DNA of 64,000 nucleotides, taken from contig JAEPRB010000055.1 of NCBI GenBank assembly GCA_016758965.1, forward strand, positions 1 to 64,000, written 5' to 3'. A program made the position numbers and the translations under genes. Below the pieces are notes generated by a model. The model was not told the DNA's origin and did no database searches. It was given only the letters and a program-made list of their open reading frames with translations. Below are positions 35,170 to 46,644 of the stretch, piece by piece (positions within the stretch are counted from its first letter, which is position 1; every line of letters starts with the position of its first letter). The DNA is from Circinella minor. Its lineage: Eukaryota > Mucoromycota > Mucoromycetes > Mucorales > Lichtheimiaceae.

Positions 35170-37174
35170 TGATTTTGAGTATCAACTGCCCGAAAATGAC
35201 ACCCTAAACAAAGCTTTGCTCGGACCCCTCTTTTAAAAAAAATCAAGTCACAGCATTTCATTGGCTGCTTTATAATATTGACGATGATCATATAATGAAA
35301 TGATCTAAAGAACCAAGCTTTAAAAATTTACTAATGACTTCTATTTTTGTGAGTAGCTAATCTTACTAAGAATGTGATACTTATTTTTATGGGACCATTA
35401 TTTTAAATAGATTCCAATTTATTATAATAACTTATGCAGACTTAACGATGCATGAAAGACAATAAAATAAAAAGAATTTTATAATTGTGTACGACAAGTC
35501 CTTCTACGTAAGTATCGATTATTTTTTTTGGAATTTGCATGGATACCTTACAAATACAATGTTAACAGATAATTCTTGATGTAGTCGTATTATATTATAT
35601 TATTTCTTTGAAAAATCATAGAAAGTGGGTATCTCATATAGGCTCAAAATTACGTAATGAAGTATATTTTGGTAATGTCTATTATAATTCCCTTATATCT
35701 ATATTTATAGATGGTTTATGATATGTAGTTATTTGTCACTCCTGACAATACCTAAGGAATAGATCGGTCCAAGATATGTTATGGAATAACAACAAATTAT
35801 GTCCTAATATAGAACAGAATATTATGAATGCTTAATAAAATATTAGTACTTTATTCATAATAGATCAATAGAAAGTAATGGTTTATTGATACTAGTTTGA
35901 CAAGAAGGGATATAAAAGCATATGTAGAAATAATTGTTATTTTATTTTTTGTCATGTCACATCGTTGAACATACTTTGTCCCATATACCTTTGAATGATA
36001 GAAGCTTAAAAAGTATTACGGACGAAAAAAAAAATGGATAATTAGGACTATTACAATATAAAAAAAAAGATGACACATCAATGTTGTGTTTTAAAGGAGG
36101 TATCCATTCATACATGTAGAGGTTGCAAAAAATCAATGAAAAAAACATCAAATGCTTTAGTGCATTTCTATTATAAATGATTTTCTAGTTATTTAATCAC
36201 CATACGTTTCTATATAATGGAAAATGTGATATAATTAACTGTTTTTTATTATCAAATCTGAGCCTGATGTATTTACATATGCATATACGTACAATTACAC
36301 ATTAATAGCTAGTATAATAGGTGATACGTACTGTACAATCTTTCGTTATTTTGCTTCTTTATTTCTTCGCGCAAAAACCATTATTGTACATAACACAATC
36401 GTCTCACGCATTTACAAAAAATAATGCTTGTCTATAATAATATGAGAATATTCTCATCCTCCTAATCAACGCGGTATAAGACTTTATAATAACTGCATTA
36501 TATATCACGCCACACATTTTTATCGACACCAACTTTATAGAAAATCATAATAGTATTATAAATATTTAGAATTTTGTATAATAAATTCAGAGGAATAGAT
36601 ACATAGTAAGATCACGCCGGAAGAAGCTTTTATTACATACGTACAACAGGATTTGATATACGATAAACGTCAAAGAAGATATTTCACATTTTTCATCATC
36701 GTTAAAAACCGTAACTAACTAAAGTTATTATTTATCCGTCATTTCCTTTTGGTAAAAAGATATAATATAAAGGATTACAAAGATGCCCAGGTTAAACAAA
36801 ATGGAGCGGGTCCAACGAATGCTATTATGCCGTAAAACGTAATTAAAGTTACACACGATTCACATAACTTGTTAAAAAAACATTAAAAGCAAATAAGTCA
36901 CCAAGAAATACAACAAGCAAAGCTCTTTTTTCTATTCTATTCTCCTATCTTCTTTGTACAAGAATACGATTTTTCCTTTCTTCTTTTTTTTTATCCCGGT
37001 ATTATTTCTGATATATATCAAGTTCTTGCTTCTTTTTATGACATTATATATGATTGTATTCTGAGAATACGACAATAATAATTTATTAGATAAAAATCTT
37101 GCATAGGAAAAAAAGGTAAGTTTTATTTTTAAATAAAGGTATAAAACATAATAGACAATGTATTAAATGGATTT
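35170..37174. other. Intergenic, AT-rich
   Basis: Two kilobases with no supportable gene. A GTAAGT at 37117 with a polypurine left side could be the donor of a 5'-UTR intron of the HET-domain gene. Confidence 0.5.
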
Positions 37175-39382
37175 ATGTTAATTAGTTTATTTTATCGAAT
37201 TGGTGAAAAAAGTATATGCTACGAAAACGTAATAATGTATATTACTTACGATACCAAGCAGTACCCGATATTTGCCGATGGTGACATTGCATTATATGGC
37301 GACCGAAAAACATCAAAGTTACAAGCATTGGAACAGAGCAACGAACGACCACCACCAGGTATTCGCCACCTCATGGCACTCTCACCATCTAATGATAAGA
37401 AGAAACAGAACCCATTCCGGCCCCCGCGCCTAGTGCGTATATCAGATATGACTATTGTACCAGGTACAGAAGCGAACAAAGAAGGTTACTGTGCTCTTTC
37501 CTACGCTTGGAATTGGTCAGGCGATATCGTAGTTCGTGCTAAGGATAATAGCATTCGAGTTGACAAGGCCAAACACAAACTAATCTTCCACCGTCCTTAT
37601 AATTCTCAAATTCCAACAGCAACAACAGCTGCCACTGCGAAAAAAGAAACCGAGAAGCAACACCAATTACAACAAGAAGGTAATAAAAATAAGCACAATG
37701 AAGAGAATGAGGATATTGTTTCTTTTGTAAAGTTTGAAGATGCAATTCAACAAATATGTAAAGACTTTAATATTCAGTACATCTGGTATGATTACTTGTG
37801 TATCAACAAAAAAAGACCAAAAGCCGAACAAGACATTGAGATGCGGCAAATGCATCAATATTATAATAATGCCCAGTATACCGTCGTTCTTGTACCAGAG
37901 ATGAAAATAGCTCGTAAAGTACCACTATCAGCAACAGAAGCAACACAATCCACATATTATCCTATCAGTCATCATAATATTTCTCACTGTATCCGTGCTA
38001 TTCTTAAATCGCAGTGGTCTATGCGAGCATGGACATATCAAGAAGCAATATCTTCGCAAAGGTTACTTTTTGTTGGAGAAAATACTCATTTATGGTCTGA
38101 TTCCATGCACCATATTTATTATAGCCAGTTTGCAGTAGCATCTGATGTGACAAGAATAGCTGCTTATTATGTTAAATCACTTTGCAAAAAGCCTCAGCAA
38201 CAGAATCACATAACATCATTATCATCAGCAACTACAACTCCAACAAGCACAATTCTGAGACACTTTCATACACGGCGAAGTACTAAAGAGCACGACCGAT
38301 TATTTGCATTATCCAACATTTTTCACAATATTGACGATTTACATATCACATCCAAGAAATCTGCTTTAACACAAATGGTTGATTTGTATAGCAAAATTGC
38401 TAATCATGATTTGACAATTTTATGTTTTGGCAAACCTGCAAAGGCGTACCCAAGCACAATGCGACAATACTATAGTCAGATTCCCTCATGGACTGGTATA
38501 TCTGGTGAGCATGTGTATGCCAAGAATAGCAATACCAACGTGTCATTGGCAACAGTGAACTGCGGAAATAATAAGGCGCAAAAAAGGCTCTGGCCACCAA
38601 TCAACAACAACAAAGAAAAAAGTAATACTAACAACGATGTTGTGATTCGTATACAAAAGCTGGTTCGAAAAGTAGTCATTACGTTAGCAATAGCCAACAA
38701 CAAAATAAAAACTGCACCTAATACCAATAAAAATAATTATGCCAGCAACATTGACAATGATGACAACAATACATACTTACTAGCAACAGCAAAAAGCAGC
38801 CATATCGTTCACGATGGTATTATGCATATGTATTGTACATATATCCCTGTTTCAGTGGAGCCATTCGATTGGGATGATCGCTTTGGAAGATTTTCAATGA
38901 ACCAGATTTTTTCGTATAAACCAACTTTACTATCAATTGAGCCCTCAAGACCAGAAAATACAAACATAATGGCAACAAAGAACAACTTCAGCAATAATAA
39001 TAATTTTCTTTCGGGCACTATGTTATGGATGGATCCAAGAGATTTAACTGTATTGAAAGAAGCCACCGGACTACAAATAACACATACATTGTTACTTAAT
39101 TCACTTGTACCAGCAACAAATGTGGCGAACAAAGATACTAAGATCTCAAGCGTCTGTTTTTCTCTCACTACCCCAGATTGCTCGGAGTGTGTGATTTTGT
39201 GTGGCATATCATTTGATGTTCAGCATTGTGACGGAAAATTTAAGGCATATCCTGTCATCAAGAAGACCAATGATAATGATAATGATAATTATCAATCTAT
39301 TGGATTGTGTTTTGTACGTAGTGTATTTAAAACCTTTAGTAATTATAGTAGAATTCAAAGGCAAAGATTTGCTATCAAATAA
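37175..39382 (+). CDS. HET (heterokaryon incompatibility) domain protein
   Basis: Single exon, 735 aa from ATG 37175. The in-frame ATG 37235 (MYITYDTKQYP) is an equally good start and would give 715 aa. HET-domain blocks in order are LVRISDMTIVPG and YCALSYAWNWSGD (about 105-117), FEDAIQQICKDFNIQYIWYD and YLCIN (187-211), IEMRQMHQYYNNAQYTVVLV (221-240), and WSMRAWTYQEAISSQRLLFV (about 287-306). An RRSTKEHDRLFALSNIF block follows. The insert at 148-185 is Gln/Lys/Asn-rich. In ascomycetes HET proteins trigger cell death on fusion of unlike strains. The role in zygomycetes, which lack that behaviour, is unknown. No NACHT, WD40 or ankyrin module accompanies it; the C-terminal half is Asn-rich and unassigned. 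Confidence 0.85.
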   Translation: MLISLFYRIGEKSICYENVIMYITYDTKQYPIFADGDIALYGDRKTSKLQALEQSNERPPPGIRHLMALSPSNDKKKQNPFRPPRLVRISDMTIVPGTEANKEGYCALSYAWNWSGDIVVRAKDNSIRVDKAKHKLIFHRPYNSQIPTATTAATAKKETEKQHQLQQEGNKNKHNEENEDIVSFVKFEDAIQQICKDFNIQYIWYDYLCINKKRPKAEQDIEMRQMHQYYNNAQYTVVLVPEMKIARKVPLSATEATQSTYYPISHHNISHCIRAILKSQWSMRAWTYQEAISSQRLLFVGENTHLWSDSMHHIYYSQFAVASDVTRIAAYYVKSLCKKPQQQNHITSLSSATTTPTSTILRHFHTRRSTKEHDRLFALSNIFHNIDDLHITSKKSALTQMVDLYSKIANHDLTILCFGKPAKAYPSTMRQYYSQIPSWTGISGEHVYAKNSNTNVSLATVNCGNNKAQKRLWPPINNNKEKSNTNNDVVIRIQKLVRKVVITLAIANNKIKTAPNTNKNNYASNIDNDDNNTYLLATAKSSHIVHDGIMHMYCTYIPVSVEPFDWDDRFGRFSMNQIFSYKPTLLSIEPSRPENTNIMATKNNFSNNNNFLSGTMLWMDPRDLTVLKEATGLQITHTLLLNSLVPATNVANKDTKISSVCFSLTTPDCSECVILCGISFDVQHCDGKFKAYPVIKKTNDNDNDNYQSIGLCFVRSVFKTFSNYSRIQRQRFAIK

Positions 39383-39566
39383 AAAAAAAATTGTGTTACT
39401 TTTTTCTTTTTAAGCCGCCTTCTTTCTGGCTTGAAGGATTTGTTAAAATGTAAAAAAAAACAAAGCCCGCTATATTTTTATTTATTTATTTATTATTATT
39501 CTAGTCCGTCAGTTACTTTTACTATTGTAAAAACATACATATAATACAACACTATCAACAAAAACT

Positions 39567-40047
39567 ATGATTGGATTAAAAGGCACATTAAACGTTATTG
39601 ATAACTCGGGTGCTATTGTTGCCGAATGTATTCGTGTCATGAGTGGTGCACGTTTCGCACGTGCAGGTAAAGTTAATTCTATGTTTTAATCGAACTTTCA
39701 GAACAAGGTAAAAAAAAAAATTAATTAACGAAAAAAAAAAAAAAAAAAACTTAGGCGATGAAATTGTATGTGTTGTAAAACGTGCACGACCTATCAATCC
39801 CAACCTTACAGGTCAAGCAGCATCACAAAAGGTTAAAAAGGGTGACGTAAAGCATGCACTTGTTGTACGAACCAAAAAAGAAATGGCACGACCTGACGGA
39901 CGATATATTCGTTTTGACGACAATGCTTGCATTCTTCTCAATACCAAAAAGGAACCACTTGGTACCCGTGTATTAGGTGTTGTTGCAGCTGAATTACGAC
40001 AAAAGAACTGGATGAAAGCTGTTTCTCTTGCACCAAGAATTGTATAA
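39567..40047 (+). CDS. MRPL38: Mitochondrial large-subunit ribosomal protein uL14m
   Basis: Two exons (39567-39666, 39755-40047) give 130 aa. The sequence is a full uL14: [68 protein letters not shown], and [14 protein letters not shown]. The single-exon-like short N terminus and bacterial-type VVRTKKE suit the mitochondrial rather than the cytosolic form (eukaryotic uL14/Rpl23 is longer and differs). It begins 184 bp after the HET gene, on the same strand. Confidence 0.93.
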
Positions 40048-40198
40048 ATGACACCATTATTATATATATAGATACATATTTTTTTTTATAAAATACATAC
40101 ACAAGCATATATTTATCACATACAACAGCAACATCAATTATAAACTTTATATAATATAAATATATATATTATTGTATGGATTTTGGTGTTTGGTTTTT

Positions 40199-42529
40199 TT
40201 AGGAGTGGGATGGAGGAAAAGAAGTATTATGATTATGATTATTGTTACTATTATCACTTGCAACAACAACAATACCATTCACCTCTTCTTCTTCACAATC
40301 AGAAAATACGCTAAGCAACTGTGCACGTTTACCCACTTTTTTCATTAATGTTCCTTCTGCTGCTAATTCTTTTTTCAATAGTTCTTCACTTAGTTGTCGT
40401 CGTTTGGATTCTTCATCATCTTTTTGTATCTGTATTTGTTGCTGTTGATGTTGTTGCCATTCTGGTCGACGCATATGTTGTCTGAATGTATCGGCAATCA
40501 TTAAGGCGTCTGCCGAAGAGATAGGAGGAGTATCAGTGGATGGGATGGAAATGTTACTACAAGAAGCGACTGATTGAGGTCGAAGGAACATGTTATCTGG
40601 TGGAAGATAACTATTTCCATGATGATCCAATATCATTATTGATGGAAGTTGACTATTACTTCGTATGGATCCATCTATTACTGGTGGAATAATATAACTT
40701 TTATCATTTTTGAATTGGGTGCTACTGCTGTTACCGGAACACGTTATGGAAGAACTGTGCAAATCCTTGGTAGTGGTAGTGGTAGTGGTAGTGGTGACTG
40801 GTTCACTGGTCCCTCCACCTTCTATTAGAACAATATTATTATTATTATTATTTGGGTTTGGCCTCAATGGATCATTTTACATAAAAAAATAGAAATTACG
40901 AGAATCATGACAAAGGAAATGAGGAAAAAGAGATAGTAAGTGGATACAGTAGTAAAGAGTAGCTTACCATGACCTTTTTCATTAAATACAAGTTTTCGTC
41001 GACGGACATGACGGATAGCCCATATCATGATAAGACATGCTACTACAGCCGCAATACATGCAATTGCAACAATGACTATCATCCATGGTTGTAATACCCC
41101 GGTAGTATTTGGATCTGTTTGATTCGAACCATTTATTATAGTTGTATCATTTTTTGTTGTAATTGGATCAGTTTCTACATTATATTATATTACCATCATA
41201 TTAGGCACCCGTTGTTCATATTTCATAGTTATTTCAATTCTCACTGTTCCTTTCATTCTTACTTTGAATAACTTGAATTAATATTGGTGCTGGATAATCA
41301 GAATACCGATTCTTCATTTCTTGATCTGGATTAACATCACTACCAACAATATAGATAAATGCTTCATGTATACCATCCTCTTTTTGATAATATGCCGGGA
41401 AGAAAGTATCATCAATAAATATTGGGAAATTAGCAATATTTGGTTCAATAGTGGTCCAATTTTTAACCATTATGTTTTGATAATTATTAACAAAATATAA
41501 GTAAATATCGATAAATTCCTATTTGTTATTATATTATTAAGTATATATTAGATTTTTAATATATAGCATAAGTTTATTGTTTATAGAAAAAGATGCTTAC
41601 ATTTGCAGCATAACTCGGATAACTATGTAATAAAAATGAAATGAAATATAATAGATAATCAGTTTTTAAGTACAGTAAATCGAAAAATAATAAACAAAAG
41701 GGGAAAGCCTCATAGTATCAATATACCTTGGATTCCATATTATTTGATGCCAAGTACTGTTTTCCCAAACTTCTCCTTTCTGTGGTGAACATATATTATC
41801 TGTATTGCCATTATCTCCACATTCAGCTATGTAATTTTATATAATTATAAATAAGCTTTTTAGAAAGAACAGTAAAGCAAAATATAATTATATAATTATA
41901 TAATAGATGATAACAATAATGTAACAAATTTTGATACCTTGTCGAGCATCAAATATCATGCTGTGAGGACCTTATATTGTAATTACAATTTTTACAGTGT
42001 TTCAATCCTTCCCTTCTCTTCTATTCGCTCTGCAGTAGAAAGAAGAGTTTATTATTGGTAATAGTATTTAAATATTAAGTGTACAATATATTTTTGATTA
42101 AAAAAAATTTTTTTTTTAATAAGTTTATAACATATATATTATATATTTGTTATGAAGAAATTTAATACAGATTAAAAAAGAAAATAATTAAAGAAAATAA
42201 GTTACGTAACAAAAAAAAAAAAAAAGAAAGAAGAGAAAAGAAGAAAGTTTTGTGTGTGTGTCTTGATGTAGTATATTATAGGAGTGGAGATTTGTTTGGA
42301 TGATAGCTGATATAAAATGTCTTATTTATTTCAGGAGAAGATGGTATATTCTTTGATAAGTGCTGACATTGAACTAGAGTAGATGAACTAGAATGAAACC
42401 AAAGGTTTTACGTAATTCCTTGTTGATTTTATTATAGGAGACCGTTAGATTTATATGGATTAAGTGAATACCAAGAAGAAAAATAAGGGGTATAAATATA
42501 GGTACATATCGGCAGAACAAAGTAATCAT
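40199..42529 (-). CDS. Type I membrane protein with Kre9/Knh1-like ectodomain and low-complexity tail
   Basis: Seven exons (42529-42472, 41970-41938, 41826-41727, 41622-41601, 41518-41263, 41174-40968, 40821-40199) splice to 432 aa. A signal peptide (MITLFCRYVPIFIPLIFLL) is followed by an ectodomain, GPHSMIFDARQAECGDNG and GEVWENSTWHQIIWNPSYP. Its Trp-rich strands recall the Kre9/Knh1 fold used in fungal surface proteins. An Asn/Thr-rich stalk has several N-x-T sites. One transmembrane helix (188-210, MIVIVAIACIAAVVACLIMI) is followed by RHVRRRK. The cytosolic tail has Thr and Gln runs and a conserved-looking end, RRQLSEELLKKELAAEGTLM and KKVGKRAQLLSVF. Sensor or wall-linked function is a guess. 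Exon 1 is joined across a 501-nt intron and is the least certain. Confidence 0.75.
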
Positions 42530-43161
42530 GACAAGTGTTGTTTCTGGTTTTAGCAAAAAATGATTTTCGTCAATGATTTTAACCAATGATCTTTTGTAAT
42601 TAATATCTATGATCGCACTATTATACTTACTGTGTATACTTACCTATGTTGAAGAACTCGTTGTCACATTTGTTTTTGATATAATCGTAACATATTATCT
42701 TTATATAATGTTTTATTTTAACTGCGCTAAGAAGAATGGAAATAATGATCACAACGATTGATTCTTTCTTCATTTCATTCATAGTCGAACACTTTTTTGT
42801 TCCGAATAATGTGTAAAACGAGATTATTCTGTCATCAAGAAGATTTCCGATATGAATTTCATATCATACGTATACTGGTTTATTAACATAATACTACTAA
42901 GATAAAAGTTATGTAGTAATCATTATTATATAAAATGGATAAGACTGAGATAGAAACGACAACGATCGGTGCAAGATGTTGTCATGGAATTTTATGGATA
43001 TGACCCTTGATAAGAAAAACCACTTCTACTGGGTTATTAACAAAATAGTAGCAGTAAAATGTCCACATGGAAAGTCAAGATCCGCAGTACTAAGCATACT
43101 ATATTGTGTGACCAACAGGTTCTTCTTTTTTCTTTGAGCTTTAATAACGCATAACACTTCA
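42530..43161. other. Intergenic between divergent genes
   Basis: Shared upstream region of the membrane protein gene (-) and the F-box/LRR gene (+). No gene and no clear element is seen. Confidence 0.5.
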
Positions 43162-45390
43162 ATGCCGTTCAGCCAACAAGAATCAGTAAAAAGAAAAGCA
43201 GAATCCACACTAAAACGACTATTAAAACGACGACTGTCATCAACTGATCCAATCGATGATACCAACATTTGCTCCCTTAATGTCGAAGGTGTGTGGGATC
43301 AGTTGTCATCAGATGTTAAAGACGCGTACAATCGAGAACACTATGACGAAGCAATCGAACATTCAAATGATGTCATTTACACGTTGAAGGAGATGCTCAT
43401 CAAAGCGTTGAAGCTTCGAATGAATCTTTGGCAGAAAAAGGGCGATCTCGGACAACAATTAAAAAATGCAGCAACACTTATAGAAAATGCCCCAAGAGAT
43501 TCTGTAGGATATATTTCTGCAGCGCAAGTATATTCAATGCGTGGTCAACAGAATAGAGTGATAGCCATTACGAGCGAAGGCATGCATAATATTTTAAAAA
43601 CGGATGATGGTTACGAGACATTAAAAGCATTATATCAGAATGCAAATGCTAGGATAGCGATCCGTATTGATTTTTTGGCCCAGCTTCCCTATGACCTTGC
43701 TTGTACAATTGCTAATTATATGCCGAGAAAGACACGTGGTGCATGCGTCAAAGTATCTCGGACTTGGCGCGATCGCCTATTGCATTATCCTAAAATATGG
43801 CGCATTTGTACTATATACCCTGTTTCCTACGATCCAACTTTTCAGCTATTACCTAAAATCACAACACATATCAAAGAACTATCAATTGATTGTTCATCGC
43901 AATTAACGTTTGATAAATGTATGGAGCTTCTTGGATATGCCGACTTTCCAAACATTCAAAAACTTTCTGTATCGACAAGTAAATAGCTTTCTTCTTTTTG
44001 TGGTTTGTGTCTCACTTTACAGTTTTTTTTTTTTTCTTTGAATTCATATTTTGTTGTGATAATTTTAGAATACTGGGATAATAATAGCCATGATTGGGTG
44101 TTATCCAATATATCAAAAACATTGAAAGAGCTGGATCTTTCTTTTCATGGAGAATTTGCAGTATCATTACCCCGCCTTCTCATTATTTGCAAGAATCTAA
44201 CGAAGCTCAGATATTATTGCTGGAGTACTTCAAAATGGTTTTCGGTAGCAACGTTACCACACACTACAATGTTAAAAAATATTGATGTTGGATGTTATCA
44301 CGGTATGGTGCAAGGTAATAGGCTTATTGGTTTATTTAAGCATTCACCAAAACTGCATGTCATTAACCTCCGCAGTTTTGATGAGGGTGCATTACCAGCG
44401 ATTCATCAATATTGTCCTGAGTTGACTATATTGACTCTCAATGTGGATGATTATACGGACGTAATTGATACAATAATGGATCGGATTTCAACGAAAGCTC
44501 ATGGTTTGCGTTATTTATTACTATATAACATTGTATCTGGTGCCATTGTCAAACCCTTTTTAGAAACACACCAAAAGACAATCGAGGAATTGGAGCTTGT
44601 ACTATATTCAGAACAACAACAAGCAACAGCAATGACTGAAGAGCATGGTATTGGTGGTGCTGCTGATGATTGGGCATTCTTATCCACTCTGGATTATATG
44701 CCAAATATACATCGATTGTCTATCTATGCAAGAAACTCATCTCCAATTCAAGAGCACAATCTGTTATCCATGTTGTCCAAATGTCCATCACTTTATTTCT
44801 TATCTCTGGAATGCTTTGTACGCCATGGTATCACGAAGGAAACATTGAAAGTAATTGGCTCATTGCAGGAATTGAACAAACTTAGAATATCACAATGTAG
44901 TTTATATGCAGAGGCAACGGACGACACTAACAACCACAACGGTAACAACGTCGATAGCAACAAAATGAATACCCCAAAACAGTTATTTGGAAAATTAAGA
45001 AATTTAACGCATGTGGAAATTGGCTATTGTAGCGGAACGACTCATGCTGTGCTGGATATCGTGGCAAATATCCCCAATCTGATGTTGATCGAGGTTCGTG
45101 GGATGTCGACTACGATGAATGTTGATATGCAAGAAATTATTAGTAAGCTGGCAACGCTAGAATTTTTGCAACAAGTCGAATTCGACACGGTTGACCTTAG
45201 TCCAGAAGCATTACACGAATTTGATAAAGACGATGTTGATAGTAGTATGAAACAAATAGTACTTAGAAATATTAGAAATATGGACAAGTTTCAGGCACAT
45301 CAAGTGCTTTCATCTAGTAATATATCAATAGCTTACTTTGGACATGATAGTATTTTTGAAAATAATACAAGTGGAGAAGATGATCTTTAA
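43162..45390 (+). CDS. F-box protein with N-terminal TPR-like helices and C-terminal LRRs
   Basis: Two exons (43162-43978, 44069-45390) give 712 aa. Residues 45-160 look like TPR-type helices (AYNREHYDEAIEHSNDVIYT, SVGYISAAQVYSMRGQQNRV). An F-box follows at 171-213 (DFLAQLPYDLACTIANYMPR with TWRDRLLHYPKIW). The C-terminal half has leucine-rich repeats (TLKELDLSFHGEF, NIDVGCYHGMV, LTHVEIGYCSGTT). This order (TPR, F-box, LRR) is that of S. pombe Pof3 and yeast Dia2 and is much expanded in zygomycetes. It would act as a substrate adaptor of an SCF ubiquitin ligase. The intron is 90 nt and restores KYWDNNSHDWV. Confidence 0.85.
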
Positions 45391-46005
45391 TTGATACTTA
45401 ATTAATAAATTAATAAGACATGTAATTAGATTATTTTGTTGTCTTTTTAATTTGGTGGCGCTGCATCATGTACCAGCTGATAAAATATTGTATTTGACAG
45501 CTGTCAACTTTGTTATTCAAAGAAGGTAGTTTATTGTTCAGACCGGTTTTCTCTTAAAAACGAGATTATTTTTTGTACAATACAAATGGATATATATAAT
45601 AGCAATTATATAAAAAAAGCAATCAGCAGCACTGAAATCAACGGAGTAAAGCTGTGGTAACTAGGCAGCCAATAAAAACAAGATACGACAATCTCTTTCG
45701 CATAACCATTTTTTTTTATTTCATTCCTTTTTTTTTTTTTTTACTATTTTTATTTCAAGGATTGTCTTTTTCCTTCCAATTGAGATCAAAATCCCCATTT
45801 ACAAAAAACACGAACCTAAAAGGAAAACAAAAAAAAAGCTATATTAAATTGACCTCCTTTTTATACCCTTTGGTAAGGGAAAAATCTATAAAAGATGACA
45901 CGTGTTGTAAATACATATTGTATTTATTTATCTATATATATATATTAATGTAATGTCTAAATAGAAGAACGAAGAAGAAGCAATAAAAGAGTAAAACGGA
46001 AAATC
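45391..46005. other. Intergenic; promoter of OST4
   Basis: The 3' flank of the F-box gene is followed by T-rich tracts (45709-45742) and A-rich leader before the OST4 start. No gene is seen. Confidence 0.5.
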
Positions 46006-46137
46006 ATGATGACGGATACACAGCTTGCTTTCATTGCCAATTCACTCGGTGTTGCGACCATGATTTTAATTGTAGTATATCATTATGTCTCTGTCAATGG
46101 TGAAAAACGGTCATCCAATAAACTTAAAACAGCATAA
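46006..46137 (+). CDS. OST4: Oligosaccharyltransferase subunit OST4 (mini-protein)
   Basis: A single-exon frame of 43 aa. MTDTQLAFIANSLGVATMIL and IVVYHYVSVNGEKRSSNKLK match the OST4 pattern: a short polar N terminus with a conserved xDxQL, one transmembrane helix (about 9-27) and a short basic end. Ost4 is 36-40 residues in yeast and animals and stabilises the Stt3-Ost3 subcomplex of the ER N-glycosylation enzyme. Two ATGs lie side by side (46006 and 46009); either may be used. There are no introns, and the preceding leader is purine-rich. Confidence 0.9.
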   Translation: MMTDTQLAFIANSLGVATMILIVVYHYVSVNGEKRSSNKLKTA

Positions 46138-46644
46138 AAAACTTTTATTTTCGATTTGAAATCAAATAATAAACAACAGTATTGGGTATTGTAAATGTAT
46201 GTATATATGCGTGTGATATGTGAGTATGTGAATATATGAGATTGAGGTAGTGTGATATGTACCAGAAACAGCAACCTTGAAGGATGCCAAGCATTCTGGC
46301 TCAAAAAGAAAAAAAACGGGGGGTCGGATGGGAAGAAAGGGGAAGCTTAAAGAGAAAGATTCGAGGTATTTTTTTTTTGGGGGGGGGGATGATGGTGAAA
46401 GGATGGATAAAGGTGTATATTAATAATATGCGGATTATGTATTATATGCTTAAAACGAAGGAACTGTGCACATTCAAGTTATATTTTGCTTCTTTTCTCT
46501 TCTCTTTTACTTTCACACACTTATTTTCTCCTTTTCCCTTTTATTGTTGATTTTTTATATCATTTAATTATATTATAGATATTGACAAACGAATGGATAA
46601 CAAACTATATCATTAAAGAGTATATTTTTATTAAAAAATACAGC
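46138..46644. other. Intergenic
   Basis: This is 3' flank of OST4 and promoter of the next gene. It contains a T9-G10 junction at about 46370-46388, an unusual long G tract in this AT-rich DNA, followed by a pyrimidine-rich stretch at 46490-46550. Confidence 0.5.

Noticed and set aside
40822..40862. Poly-Asn start (RPNPNNNNNN) of the membrane protein tail
   Set aside because: No upstream exon joins it in frame; the acceptor at 40822-40823 with a TTGTTCTAATAG tract joins correctly.
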